Shown: one piece after another, positions 45,831 to 56,344 of the stretch
Layout: every line of letters begins with the position of its first letter
Numbering within the stretch: position 1 is the first letter of the stretch
Made by a program: the position numbers and the translations under genes
The notes under the pieces: model-generated
The model's input: only the letters and a program-made list of their open reading frames with translations
Told to the model about the DNA's origin: nothing
Databases searched by the model: none
NCBI GenBank assembly: GCA_018105865.1
Contig: CM030840.1
Location: forward strand, 11,120,794 to 11,184,793
Source of the DNA: Metaphire vulgaris
Lineage: Eukaryota > Annelida > Clitellata > Crassiclitellata > Megascolecidae
DNA length: 64,000 bases
Reading direction: 5' to 3'

Positions 45831-46654
45831 CCCGTCCTCCTGGAACATTGGGCGACGAGTCTTCTCCAGCCACCCCGATCACTGGCGACTTCTCTTGTTT
45901 CGGCTACTACAGTATGTCTTCTGCGAAGGAGTCTTGCCATTTTCCTCGGTCTTTCTCTGATTCTTCTCCCATCTTCTGGTTTCCAGTCAAGATCCAGTGG
46001 CTTGAGCTGTGGGTCTTGAAGGTGGCATTAGAAAGATGTGACCAATGTATCTGCGTCTCCGCTAGTTTACTGTGCAGTGCAGTTGGTAAGAGAGATTCAA
46101 AAAGTGATATTAAGCCATACTCTAACTTTCAAGGCTGAAGTCAGTGTCACGTTCAGAGAATTTGTTTGAGAAATTTTGAGTCAGAAGGCTCTTACTGTGC
46201 ACTTGGTCGACTAAAAGTACCTTAATATAAGATCGAATAATTTCACAGATCTTAAATCTACTGGGGTTTTGAGACACTGTAAACGAATAATTATTACAAT
46301 TGCAAAATGCAGAGATTTGAAATGTCAGGCCGATAGAATTTGCGACATTACTTCAGGCCTGCATTGTAGATATATTCCTAATGAACTTCAACATTTTGGC
46401 GACATGCTGAAGACACCTTAGAATTATAGTTACAATGTGTCTTTATGGGTGGGCCAGAATTCTCTCGAGCACTGGTCAATATTCAGTTTTAAAATGGTAT
46501 TACGATATTCCTCACTGAACAGCCACTTCCCACGTGTAACCGTTTCACTCAATCAGGAATCAGCCTGTTCTAGCTACCGCTGAGCCAAATTTGACCTACA
46601 TCAGCAGCGTTGTAATATACCGCAACTCTGCAAACTTATTGTCAACTAAAATTA

Positions 46655-47720
46655 TAAAATAATAATAATAACAACAAGGTTTAAAGTGGTTCAGTAGGGT
46701 CTGCCCTGTGTGAGAATCACTGTCGCACTCATCCAAATTTAGTAACCTACAGTTCTGAGGCCCATTTTGAAGTCGTTCACACTCATAGCCATTACAATAT
46801 TCTCGTCCAATTCATTCCATCTGTCCACCACTCTTGCACTAAAAAGTGCTGTTTGCTTCTCCCAACCCGTTTCTTAAACTTGTGTCCTCTGGTTCCATCA
46901 TACTGCTTCATTGTAAAGAAAATCCTTTCTCTTGGCTGTTCCACTTTATTAGTATTTTGTATGTCTCAATTAGATCTCCTCTCGTTCTCCTTTTTTCCAA
47001 AGTTGTCAATCCACACTGTTTTAGCCTTTCCTCATAGGTCAGTCTCTGACACCCTTTGATCGTCTTTGTTGCTCTGTGCTGTACTCTTTCCAAAGTTTCT
47101 GTCTTTCTTCTGGAATGGACACCATGCTTGAACACAGTACTCTAATTGTGGGTGTACTAACGTCTTGTAAAGTCTTATTATTACATCCTTCTCTCTGCTC
47201 ACTACCGTTCTTTTGACCATACCTAGAATTCTGTTGGCCTTCTTAGTTGCCTCTGCACATTATCCAAATGGCTTTAAGCTGTTATTCATGATGACCCCTA
47301 GATCTTTCTTCTCAGTTGCAACTTCTAGACCCTTCCCACATAGCCTAAACTCATGATCTGCTCTCTTGTTCCCAATATGCATAACAGAGCATTTGTCTGT
47401 ATTAAAAAGCATTTGCCAGTCCACTGACCACTGAGATAGTATGTTTAGATCCTGTAAAATTTTTGCTTCGGCTTCACTACCACTCCGTCCACGCAGTTTT
47501 GTGTCATCAGCAGATTTTGAAATTTTGTACATTATATCTTCATCAATGCCATTGATATATATTAAAACAATAGAGGTCCCAACACTGAACTTTGTGGCAC
47601 CCCGCTTATAACCTCAGCCCAATCTGAGTACTTCCCTCTTATGCCTACCTTCTGTCTTCTGTCCAGAAGCCAATTTTTTTATCCAGCAAAGAACTCTACC
47701 ACCAATTCCACTGACCTGAA
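46655..47720 (-). pseudogene. Rex1-like LINE reverse transcriptase
   Basis: The minus strand encodes DRRQKVGIRGKYSDWAEVIS, GVPQSSVLGPLLF, KSADDTKLRG (catalytic box), WSVDWQMLFNTDKCSVMHIG, EKKDLGVIMNNSLKPFG, RILGMVKRTVVSREKDVIIR, LVHPQLEYCVQAWCP and CGLTTLEKRRTRGDLIETYK. Several frameshifts. The 3' end carries CACACAGGGCAGACCCTACT and AACCACTTTAAACC followed by an (ATT)n remnant. 5'-truncated and inactive. Confidence 0.85.
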
Positions 47721-47724
47721 ACCT

Positions 47725-47952
47725 GGCTAGAACATAAAAATTAATCATTTTAATATAGGTCATATGTGGAGGATTGCCGGAATATACATTTCTTAAGACC
47801 TAAGCCTACTTACAACTTTCAAGGTTTGAGACATTGTGGTATTAGTTAGAAAATGACACTGTTAAATCTAATTTCGCGCTACACCGCGACCCACTAGACT
47901 GAGCCCTGCGACCCACTTTTGGGTCGCGACCAACAGTCTGGGAAACACTGGT
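47725..47952. repeat. GGGTCGCGACCC-family MITE
   Basis: Closest to 520-730; ends CAGTCTGGGAAACACTG. Left end not resolved next to the LINE. Confidence 0.6.
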
Positions 47953-48032
47953 GTAGGCGAATGGCCGTATAACCAACACAAGACTAGACATTGCCGGAAT
48001 GCAATCGCCATGTAGGCGAGTTCTCTCTAGGT

Positions 48033-48384
48033 CAGTGGTTCTTAACCCGGGCTTCTTGTACCCCTTGGGGTTATTTGGGAGGCATCGTGGGGTACGCAGA
48101 ATGATTGAGAAATAAAATCTGTTTTAAAGACTTTTACTACAATGTAAACACTATGCGGAGACTTTAGAAATGTTTGTAATAATTTTTAGAAATTGTAAAA
48201 TATAAATTCTTTCTGGCTTGTGCATATTCTGTGACAGAAATACGTTGCAGTTCATAATGTTTCCAATATATTACGGTGCATAAACTTTTGTCTTCATATA
48301 AGGTACTTTAGGCTTATAGGGGGTACCCCACGGTCTTGTATTTGTTTCAGAAGTCCGTAATCATAAAAAGGTTAAGAACCACTG
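48033..48384. mobile_element. hAT-like MITE, absent from copy A
   Basis: Starts CAGTGGTTCTTAACCCGGG and ends AAGGTTAAGAACCACTG; flanks CTCTAGGT and CTCAAGGG (6/8). The paralogous site in copy A near 33700 reads CCCTCTAGGGAAGGCCGTG without the insertion. Confidence 0.8.
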
Positions 48385-49517
48385 CTCAAGGGGAAGCCGT
48401 GTATAGGCGAATCTACGTGTATAGGCAAGAAGGCTGTAGGCGATTCGCTGTGTAGACAAATTGTCTAGTAACCATCTTGGAAATTGAAGCTACTTCTGAC
48501 TAGTAGGCTATGCGTATGGCTCACATGCGCTCGAAACCTATGAAAACGATAAAGTGAATTTAGTCAAACGGACTCAAAACCCGATTTTGTCCTGCTCATG
48601 CGATTTATATCGCGCAACGCGCCTCCCCCATCCCCGATTTAAGCAACGATGGCAAGAGGAGGAATCTAGGCGTTTAACCGTAGAGACGTTCGAATTAGTC
48701 TTCATTAGCCGGTTCTCCATAGGCTGCAGTTGTGTGTTTAATTCTAATAGGTAAAATATAACAGCAATGTAGTAGGCCTATATCAATATAAAACATTGAC
48801 TGTCTCTAAAACAGATTTCTTTACTTAGATCAGCTCGGTAATTTATTTCGTTAGGCTACGCACTTAACGTTATAAACTCAATCAATTTGAGACTAACTCC
48901 TGCTGTATTATTCACAACCTTAGGCTTAAATAACGAATGTGGCTAGAAACGACATTTCTTACACAGATAGCCTATGAAGGTGTGCCACCTGCTTAAACAT
49001 TTTGACATGGTATTGTACGGTAACCATGGGCGCCCACAGAAATTTTTCCATGGAGACAAAACACAAGGGTCGCGGTTTATATTGTTACAAGTTTTTCAGA
49101 TGAAAATTTGGCAATTTTGAGGATTGACAAAATGCCCTGTAAAATGCAAACAAATCAGATAGGCCACACTAAATATTTTAATTAAGCAGTGCTTTAGTGT
49201 GAAAATATTGGTTAAAAGCCAACATAATTACAACAATAAATAGGCCTACGCATTTTCCAGCGGCAAGTGGCCTCTTGCCCAATGTATGTGAGACCGTGTG
49301 CTCAACTAACAAAATTCCGAGATAAAGATTCTATTCAAAATTGTATTGTTCTGTAGGACCATCAGGCATTGTTTAATTCTTCTAACGAAGAGAGAAAGGT
49401 AACGGTGCACAATCGCTGAGAACTTGAAAGGAAACAGCCAAACATCGGAAAGTCGCAGGAAGAAGTCGTAAAAATGACACCTTGACGAGTCTTGATTCGT
49501 TTCGCTCATCGGTAAAG

Positions 49518-49719
49518 ATGGAAGTCGCAAGAAACACGGAAGACCCGTGCAAAACCCCCGTTCCAGAAGGTCTACAGCAGCATCTGAACAAGATGCTCAG
49601 AGAAGTGCTACTTAGTCGCCCCGTTCAGCTGAATCGGTTCTTCGCCGAGTATTTCGAAGCAGAACTCGACCGCAGAACGCTCACCGATCTTCAGTCCAGT
49701 GATATCTTCATCAGAATCG
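49518..49719 (+). CDS. RIIa-domain repeat protein B, exon 1
   Basis: Paralog of 34823-35024 with the same 202-bp length, start context and donor (ATCG|GTAAAT, phase 1). RIIa core VPEGLQQHLNKMLREVLLSR and RFFAEYFEAELDRR intact. Compared with copy A, changes include N-to-K and A-to-E in the first helix, both closer to the RIIa consensus. The matching second exon is 12 kb away at 61772, because the intron (458 bp in gene A) has been filled with mobile elements. If that intron is not spliced, gene B would be non-functional. Confidence 0.8.
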
Positions 49720-49736
49720 GTAAATAAATCATACTC

Positions 49737-50190
49737 AAGATAAGTATCATTGTGCATAAGACGCTTCACACAAATCAGCCAATGTATCTCCGATCATTAC
49801 TGACTGTTCAAGACAACCAGCACTAAACGAGTTCATCTGATGCTACTACTCTTTACATACCCTATAGCAAGATCACTAGTGGAAAACGTCCTCTTTCTGT
49901 TGCCGGACCCAGACTTTGGAATTCTCTGCCGGCACAGGTCAGCCAAACTGGATGTCTTACTACCTTCAGGTTTAGACTTAAAACACATCTATAATCTATT
50001 CCTGACTGCATATCTGCCTTAGCCTGGACTCTGGAAATACGGACTGACCTCTAGATTACAACCTCGATTCACCACGGACAAGATCACTACCACGGTTATT
50101 TACTGAAGCGACCATCGACTGGTGCTGATGTACTACTACAATGGCGCTAAAGAAGTCTACTACTACTACTACTAGGCCTACTACTACTAC
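49737..50190 (+). pseudogene. L2-like LINE 3' end in intron of gene B
   Basis: Encodes KRPLSVAGPRLWNSLPAQVS and FRFRLKTHLYNLFLTAYLP, then a 3' UTR ending in (CTA)n. It is flanked by a TACTCAA duplication (about 49733 and 50190), while copy A has the empty site ATCATACTCAATGCG at about 35035. Confidence 0.85.
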
Positions 50191-50599
50191 TACTCAATGC
50201 GTGTTTGCCTGTTGCACCTACTCAGTTTAAAGGGATAATTGGTAGTTAAGTGATCAGAGGCGTCGCGCAATGGAAACATATTGTTTAGTCTAAACATTTC
50301 AGAGCAGTGTGAGATAAGGAGAAAAATTATATTATCGCTTTATAGGGGCATAATTGTTGCGTTTGCGTTTAATATATGGCAGTAAAATTTATAACGGGGC
50401 GTCGGGAATGGGCGTAGGCCTACCCCAAAATTGCTGCAACGCCAATGTAAGAGACAAGAGGAAGCAACACATGTTTATTTGTAGTCCAGAATTGTGGTCA
50501 TAAGACTCAAAACAGTGATTATTATTTAGACATTTAAGGCTCTAGCGCGACATCAACCATTGGGGGCGAATGTGACTTCTGTTTTTGTCTTGTCTTGTC

Positions 50600-50876
50600 T
50601 TCATCCATCCTCGCTACGAAGGTAGACCGCATTATGAATGAGATTTCTCCACTGTTTTCTGTTATCTGTCATTCGGGTCGCCTTTTCCCATGTCCTTCCA
50701 GTCCATTGCATGATGTTATCAGTCCATCTACTCTTGAGTTTGCCTTGTTTTCTTTTTCCATCAGTTGTGCCTTGCATCATTTCCTTTTTCAAAAAGGTGC
50801 CTGTTTTCCTTATGATGTGGCCGAAGTACGACACTTTTCTTCTTTTGATAAACTCCAAAAATTCTCTTATAGCACC

Positions 50877-50962
<86 letters not shown>
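50600..50962 (-). pseudogene. LINE C-terminal fragment (RTE-like) with (AAT)n
   Basis: The minus strand reads IKRRKVSYFGHIIRKTGTFL, KRKQGKLKSRWTDNIMQWTG and QWRNLIHNA, an RTE-type polyprotein end, next to AAT arrays at 50877-50960. Confidence 0.75.
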
Positions 50963-50967
50963 TAGAA

Positions 50968-51490
50968 AGATGCTCGCTTTGCTCATTTTCGCTTCGCTCG
51001 CAGTGCAGGATAATACTAAAACCCAATCATTGAATTCATGCTGCTGAACAACGTTTCAATGACGTACATACGCCACGTAGCCAAGCTCTGACGCTGCAAC
51101 GTACGCTTCGTCAAACGCTTCGCGTGGCCGTTCGCTTCGCGTCGCCGTTCGCTTCGGGAGTTGTAGGCCTTACACACTATGACGCTGCAACGTACGCTTC
51201 GTCAAACGCTTCGCGTGGCTGTTCGCTTCGCGTCGCCGTTCGCTTCGCGTCGCATTTCGCTTCGCGAAGCCTAAGATTCCAGAACGACCAATCAGAATGC
51301 TCACCCAGCTAACCAATCAGAACGCTTGAAGGTAACGAATGAGAACGTCACACAGCCAACCAAGATGGGCTCACACAGCCAACCAATGAGAACGCTTGAA
51401 GGTAACAGACATACAGAGCAAGGATCTTAATATTATACTAACAAATGATCGCTTGCGCTCGCACTCGCTTTCTCTCTTCGCTCGCAGTGC
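50968..51490. repeat. GCTTCGC-rich tandem and dispersed repeat
   Basis: Units such as CGTTCGCTTCGCGTCGC and a duplicated block starting ACGCTGCAACGTACGCTTCG (near 51091 and 51183). The module CTCGCAGTGCAGGATAATACTAA recurs in pieces at 50995, 51480 and 52690. Confidence 0.7.
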
Positions 51491-51825
51491 AGGCTCGCTT
51501 CGTTCGAGGCAACGAATATTCCAACAAACAAATTAAACATAAACTGCTTACACAAATCGGGCAAGAATGTGCTCTATAAAATTAGCCTTAAGCGAAGCGT
51601 AACCGCGTCTTTCTACGTTTATAACCGCTGAGATATAGGTGCTATACGAAGCTCCTATTCACCATTCGGCGCTGCACAAACATGCATTTAATTTAACTAA
51701 TAATCGATGAATAAATAATTCCTTTGCAAGAAACCCGGGGATAAAAATTTCAGGAATCGATAGAAACGTAAGGAATTATAAAAAGAGACCTTTAAAGTTT
51801 AAAGTACTAAACGGAACATTTGAAA

Positions 51826-52277
51826 CTCATAATGCTAATCCATAGGGCATGACGTTGCACATTTGCGTCAGATTGCGGTAGATTTCCGTAGCTATGCAAA
51901 AATCTCAAAATGCTAATCTATAGGGCATGACGTTGCACATTTGCGTCAAATTGCGGTAGATTTCCGTAGCTATGCAAAAATCTCATAATGCTAATCTATA
52001 GGGCATGGCGTTGCACATTTGCGTCAAATTGCGGTAGATTTCCGTAGCTATGCAAAAATCTCATAATGCTAATCTATAGGGCATGGCGTTGCACATTTGC
52101 GTCAGATTGCATAGATTTCCATAGCTATGCAAAAATCTCAAAAAATGCTAATCTATAGGGCATGACGTTGCACATTTGCGTCAAATTGCGGTAGATTTCC
52201 GTAGACAAGATCAAAATCTCATAATGCTAATCTATAGGGCATGACGTTGCACATTTGCGTCAAATTGCGGTAGATTT
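51826..52277. repeat. 78-bp tandem repeat, about six copies
   Basis: The landmark ATAGGGCAT falls at 51842, 51920, 51998, 52076, 52155 and 52234, a period of 78-79 bp. Each unit contains GACGTTGCACATTTGCGTCA and TGCGGTAGATTTCCGTAGC. Confidence 0.9.
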
Positions 52278-52284
52278 CGAGAGG

Positions 52285-52660
52285 GGAAGGAGGTATATTC
52301 CGGAGGCACACACCAAAGCTCAACCAAAGGGATGGTTGGTTGGGAGATGGATGGGGAGAGGGGTGGAAGAGGGATGGGAAGAGGGGTGGAGGGAAGGGGT
52401 TGGGAGAGGGTTGGGAGGGAAGGGGTTGGGAAGAGGGTGGAGGAAGGGGTTGGGAGAGGGTTTGGGGGTTGGGATGGGAGGAGGGTTTTTGGGGTTGGGA
52501 GGAGGGAGAGGGTTTGGAGGGTTGGAGGGGGGGAGAGGGGAGGAAGGGGTTGGGAGGGAGGGAGGGGTGGAAAGAGGGTGGGGGAGGGGAAGAATGGGTG
52601 GGGAGGGAGGGGGTTTGTTTGAGAGAGGGATGGGGAGAAGGAAAGGAACGGGGTTTGAGC
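52285..52660. repeat. G-rich low-complexity tract
   Basis: Irregular GGGTTGGGAGAGGG units; long open frames on both strands are compositional. Confidence 0.85.
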
Positions 52661-53384
52661 TGCAATTAAGACGCTTGAACGCTCCGCTTTGCTCGCAGTG
52701 CAGGATAATACTAATCCAATACCTATACCTAATACCCAATCATTTAATTCATGCTGAACAACATTTCAATGATCGCCACATCAGCCAAGCTCTGCGCCAC
52801 GTAATAATTAGGCCTATGTACGTTAAAATCACGCAACTGTGTCTTGTGACGCTGTACACGTATTTTTTGTGTACGTTAAAATGTACGCTAAAATTGCTCA
52901 ACTACCACAGGCTGCGAACAATTGTTATTCAATAGCAACGTCGTCGCACGCCCAGCCCTCCACGCTGCAATGACTCGACTAAACCGGTTCTACGAACAAT
53001 TGTTACCAATAGCAACGTCGTCTTCGAACATCGTCCACCAACGCTTGCGCGACGTATCATTTAAACCGTCTACCAATAGTCAACGCTCGCCCACCAACGC
53101 AGCGCGACGTAAGGACTAAACGGCCTCTTCTTTTGAATAGTCAACCAATCAGAACGCTTATAGGCAACAGACAAACTGGACAAACAGATAAGGATTTTAA
53201 TATTATAAATAATAATAATAATAATGTGATTTTGAGTGGTTTTGTACAGTGTATCATCTGCAAACTGAATTTCCTTATATGAAAATATAATACGCAGTAC
53301 GAAACAAATGAATCATAATCACCAGTGTCCTTCACAGCAGCTTCATACTACTTTTAACATATGTCTGTTTGGGTGATAACCAAC

Positions 53385-53510
53385 ACCACCCCTATGGTCA
53401 ATCGTCCAGTGGTCAAAAGTCCACTGTGGTCAATTGTCCAGTGGTCAATCGTCCTATGGTCAATCGTCCTATGGCCAATCTCCTGTGGTCAATAGTCCTA
53501 GAACCCAGTA
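53385..53510. repeat. GGTCAATCGTCCTAT minisatellite
   Basis: About eight diverged 15-bp units. A GCTTGGCCTTGT minisatellite lies nearby at 53640-53770. Confidence 0.75.
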
Positions 53511-53936
53511 TTACTGCAGTCTGTGTTGCTGACAATGCTAGTTGAAAGGTGCGGTAATTTTGAACCTAAGCGAAAAGGTTTATTTGAACATGTATAGTAT
53601 GTATACTTGTGCTTGCTTGTACTTGTGTTTGAATTAAAGTGCATGCTTGGCTTTGGCCTTGGACTGTGAGTGCTTGGACTTGTATTTGGTATTGAATATT
53701 GTATACTTGGCCTTGTGCTTGGCCTTGTGCCTTAGGTGCTTGTGCTTGGCCTTGTGCCTTTAGGTGCTAGTTAACAAGACTGCCTATGCCCTTGCGGAAT
53801 CCAGCCTGTTCATCTGCTAGCTCCATTTCAGTTTTATTCGTATTCTTTCGAGAATTATTTGCAGTGTGATTTTGCTAACATGAGATACCAAGGCAATAGT
53901 TCGATGTTAGTTAATAAGCCACTTTAGGCTATAAGT

Positions 53937-56332
53937 AGGGTGGAGTGAACGTAATGGATAACATTTTTTCTCGAGTATGCTTATGTAATACCCATCAAAA
54001 CTTGTCTTTGGTATTACTCATTTGCCATATGAAATTTTACTTAAATCTATTGACATCTTCTGCCCCCTACAAATGGTTTCATGGTCAGCGATTGGTAAAC
54101 CATTACAATAAACGGGTCTTCTCGCATACGTACAATGTACAGTGTACATTGTATAGTGCATACAGTTCATACTGGTGTATATATTTACTAAAGACAGTGA
54201 CAATCATTTTTATTTACATAAAGTATAATCCTCCTGAAAAATGTCCAACAACCTGCATTTTTTCAAAAGGTCTAATTAAAGATGTAAATTTATCTGGTTG
54301 TGCGATATTCGCTTTTTGTATCGAATGCTGGCATGATGGTTCGTGCAATGATCCTGGCTCTAATGAAGCTAGCTCTTGCTCCCTAACCAATGACAGCTGT
54401 TGTTGCTTCAGTTACTGCCTTCACACACCGTTCCATTGCTTGTGTGTGACAAAGAAATCGGGGAGAAATCAACAAATCCAGTATCTTCATTGTGAACTGT
54501 GTAGTGAAACAAAGCATTGTCCAGTGATTACTGCTTGACAAATGTCAAGTATATATTGCTGATCAGAACTCAAGTCATCAACATTTACAGGAGAAAAATC
54601 ACATGGTATTGGCTCATAGGAAACAATCGGCATTGTTTCACATTTCTGCAACCATGATCCAATAGGTCCATTGAAACTTCTAGGTCTTGTTGTTCTGCCA
54701 TCTGTGTGCTTAAACAAATGTCGAAGTGGCAGTCCATTCGTATGCAGAAGACAAACAAACCACTGCAAAGGTCGTTTAACATGTACTTCAAGAAGTCTTA
54801 TAATACCACCGTCCTTACCAACATTAACTGCCGTGCCATCATATCCAACTACCAGCAGATGCTGGGCATCAATGTCATTTCTCCGCAGAAAGGTAACTGC
54901 CAACTGGCTGTCGGTATGCTCGAAGCACTGCCTCTTTCTGGCATAATGTGACCAATATAGTTTGAACCAGGTTCCTGTACCATCGACACGTGTTCCTCAG
55001 CAATTACCCTACGGAGAGTGGTTCCGTCAACCATTTCTTTAGCGATATTTTTATCCTTTATTCCATCACAATATAAACCTAGTAGTGCTGTTGTGTCAGT
55101 TAATGCTTCGGAACGAACCATATCGCGATACTTCCGACACTGTCTTCTAGTTTTACTTCTGTCAATTACTTCACTACAGTCTTCAGCAGCTACAATACCA
55201 TAGTCTTGTAGGACTGCTGATGCAATTTCTGCAACTGCTCTGTCGAAAATGGCATGTCGTTCAGAAGCCCTGGCAGTATTCTTTAACTGACGCCTCTGTT
55301 GCAGTTTTAATTCGCCAGTAGTACTTGTCTCAGCAACAATACCGGTAGACAGAATGTCGGCTTCAGTTTCATCGTTTGTAGAGCAGCTGAAGTTACATTC
55401 TGTGTCAGAACCGAAGTCACAGCTCACAGAGGATTCCGTCTATCTGGTAGATTGCGTTGAACTTGATTTCAGCTGGTTTTTGGTAAGTCTATCTTCCTCT
55501 TGCGACATCCTTCTCCCTCATTCTTCCAACATCAAGGTAGTTGCACGATCAACTCCACCTATCATCACCATGCGTGCGCTTGTTTGGTCCTGAAGAAACT
55601 TCTGCTCTAAAACAGAAATCTTGCTCGACTTTTTACATCTGCATAACGAATAATCAGCACATTTGCAGGCTGCAATGTCAAGAAGAATTTTTCTGACCTG
55701 TTCTCTGAAATCATAGACTTTCTGTTCGTACTTTTCATTTCTCCTTGACGCAGTATACCATAGTAGTTTGTTTTATTTTTTATGGTGACCCTTAATTAGC
55801 TGCACAATTCGAGTCACAGTCACTGTAGGAATGGAGACTCTGCTCCATATTTCCTTAAGTTAATTTTCATAGCCAAAACATCGGAAATTTCAGAAACAGT
55901 TGGCTTTTTGTTAGGATTACTAATAGTCTTCAGATCGGATCTTATCCACTGTTAAACCATTAGCATGTCCTACACTGTTGGTAACATATTCAAATTCATC
56001 CGGAGAGGGTTGCCTAAAATCGAACATCTCGATGGATTTCGTAACAATATTTAGAAATAAATTTTAAAATTACAAAATCTACATTAAGCCAGCACATGCG
56101 TAAGAAAATGACGTATTATCAGTAGTGAATTCAAAATTAGATCATGTGGAACGTTGAAGTATGGATTTTTAACTCTTCTTTTCCGTAAAATAAAAACTTT
56201 TGGCTCCTGTAGGGGGCAGAAGATGTCAATATTTGAGACTGCAAATTTTGATGTGGAGTACTCATGGAAAGTGACAACTTTTGAAGGGTATTAGATTTCA
56301 TAATTCGAACATTCATATTTTCACTCCACCCT
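53937..56332. mobile_element. Unclassified 2.4-kb DNA transposon
   Basis: A perfect 13-bp terminal inverted repeat, AGGGTGGAGTGAA and TTCACTCCACCCT, with more diverged inverted similarity inside. That includes TATTGACATCTTCTGCCCCC near 54046, mirrored near 56215. No clear target duplication. The minus strand carries one long decayed gene (54487-56035). Confidence 0.75.
54487..56035 (-). pseudogene. Conserved transposon-associated protein, frameshifted
   Basis: Fragments in order on the minus strand: FDFRQPSPDEFEYVTNSVGH, then FREQVRKILLDIAACKCADY with CRCKKSS, FLQDQTSARMVMIGGVDRAT, ASERHAIFDRAVAEIASAVL, VIDRSKTRRQCRKYRDMV, LGLYCDGIKDKNIAKEM, EEHVSMVQEPGSNYIGHI, LLVVGYDGTAVNVGKDGGII, RLLEVHVKRPLQWFVCLLH and SFNGPIGSWL. 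The same block order occurs, from memory, in uncharacterised repeated proteins of several invertebrate genomes. Cys clusters in the first third could bind zinc. VVGYDGT and the conserved His/Asp residues hint at a nuclease core, by inference only. At least three frame breaks, one near 54925. Confidence 0.65.
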
Positions 56333-56344
56333 GCTATAGAGCGT

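Noticed and set aside
51826..52277. CRISPR-like regular repeat
   Set aside because: Units are contiguous 78-bp tandem copies without unique spacers, in a eukaryotic context.
52255..52935. Long Gly/Trp-rich and Pro-rich open frames on both strands
   Set aside because: They follow from the G-rich low-complexity tract; no domain, start context or splice support.
53141..53335. Short minus-strand frame near the ATT array
   Set aside because: It overlaps a LINE tail (GTGATTTTGAGTGGTTTTG, the reversed CCACTTTAAATCAC terminus) and has no protein similarity.
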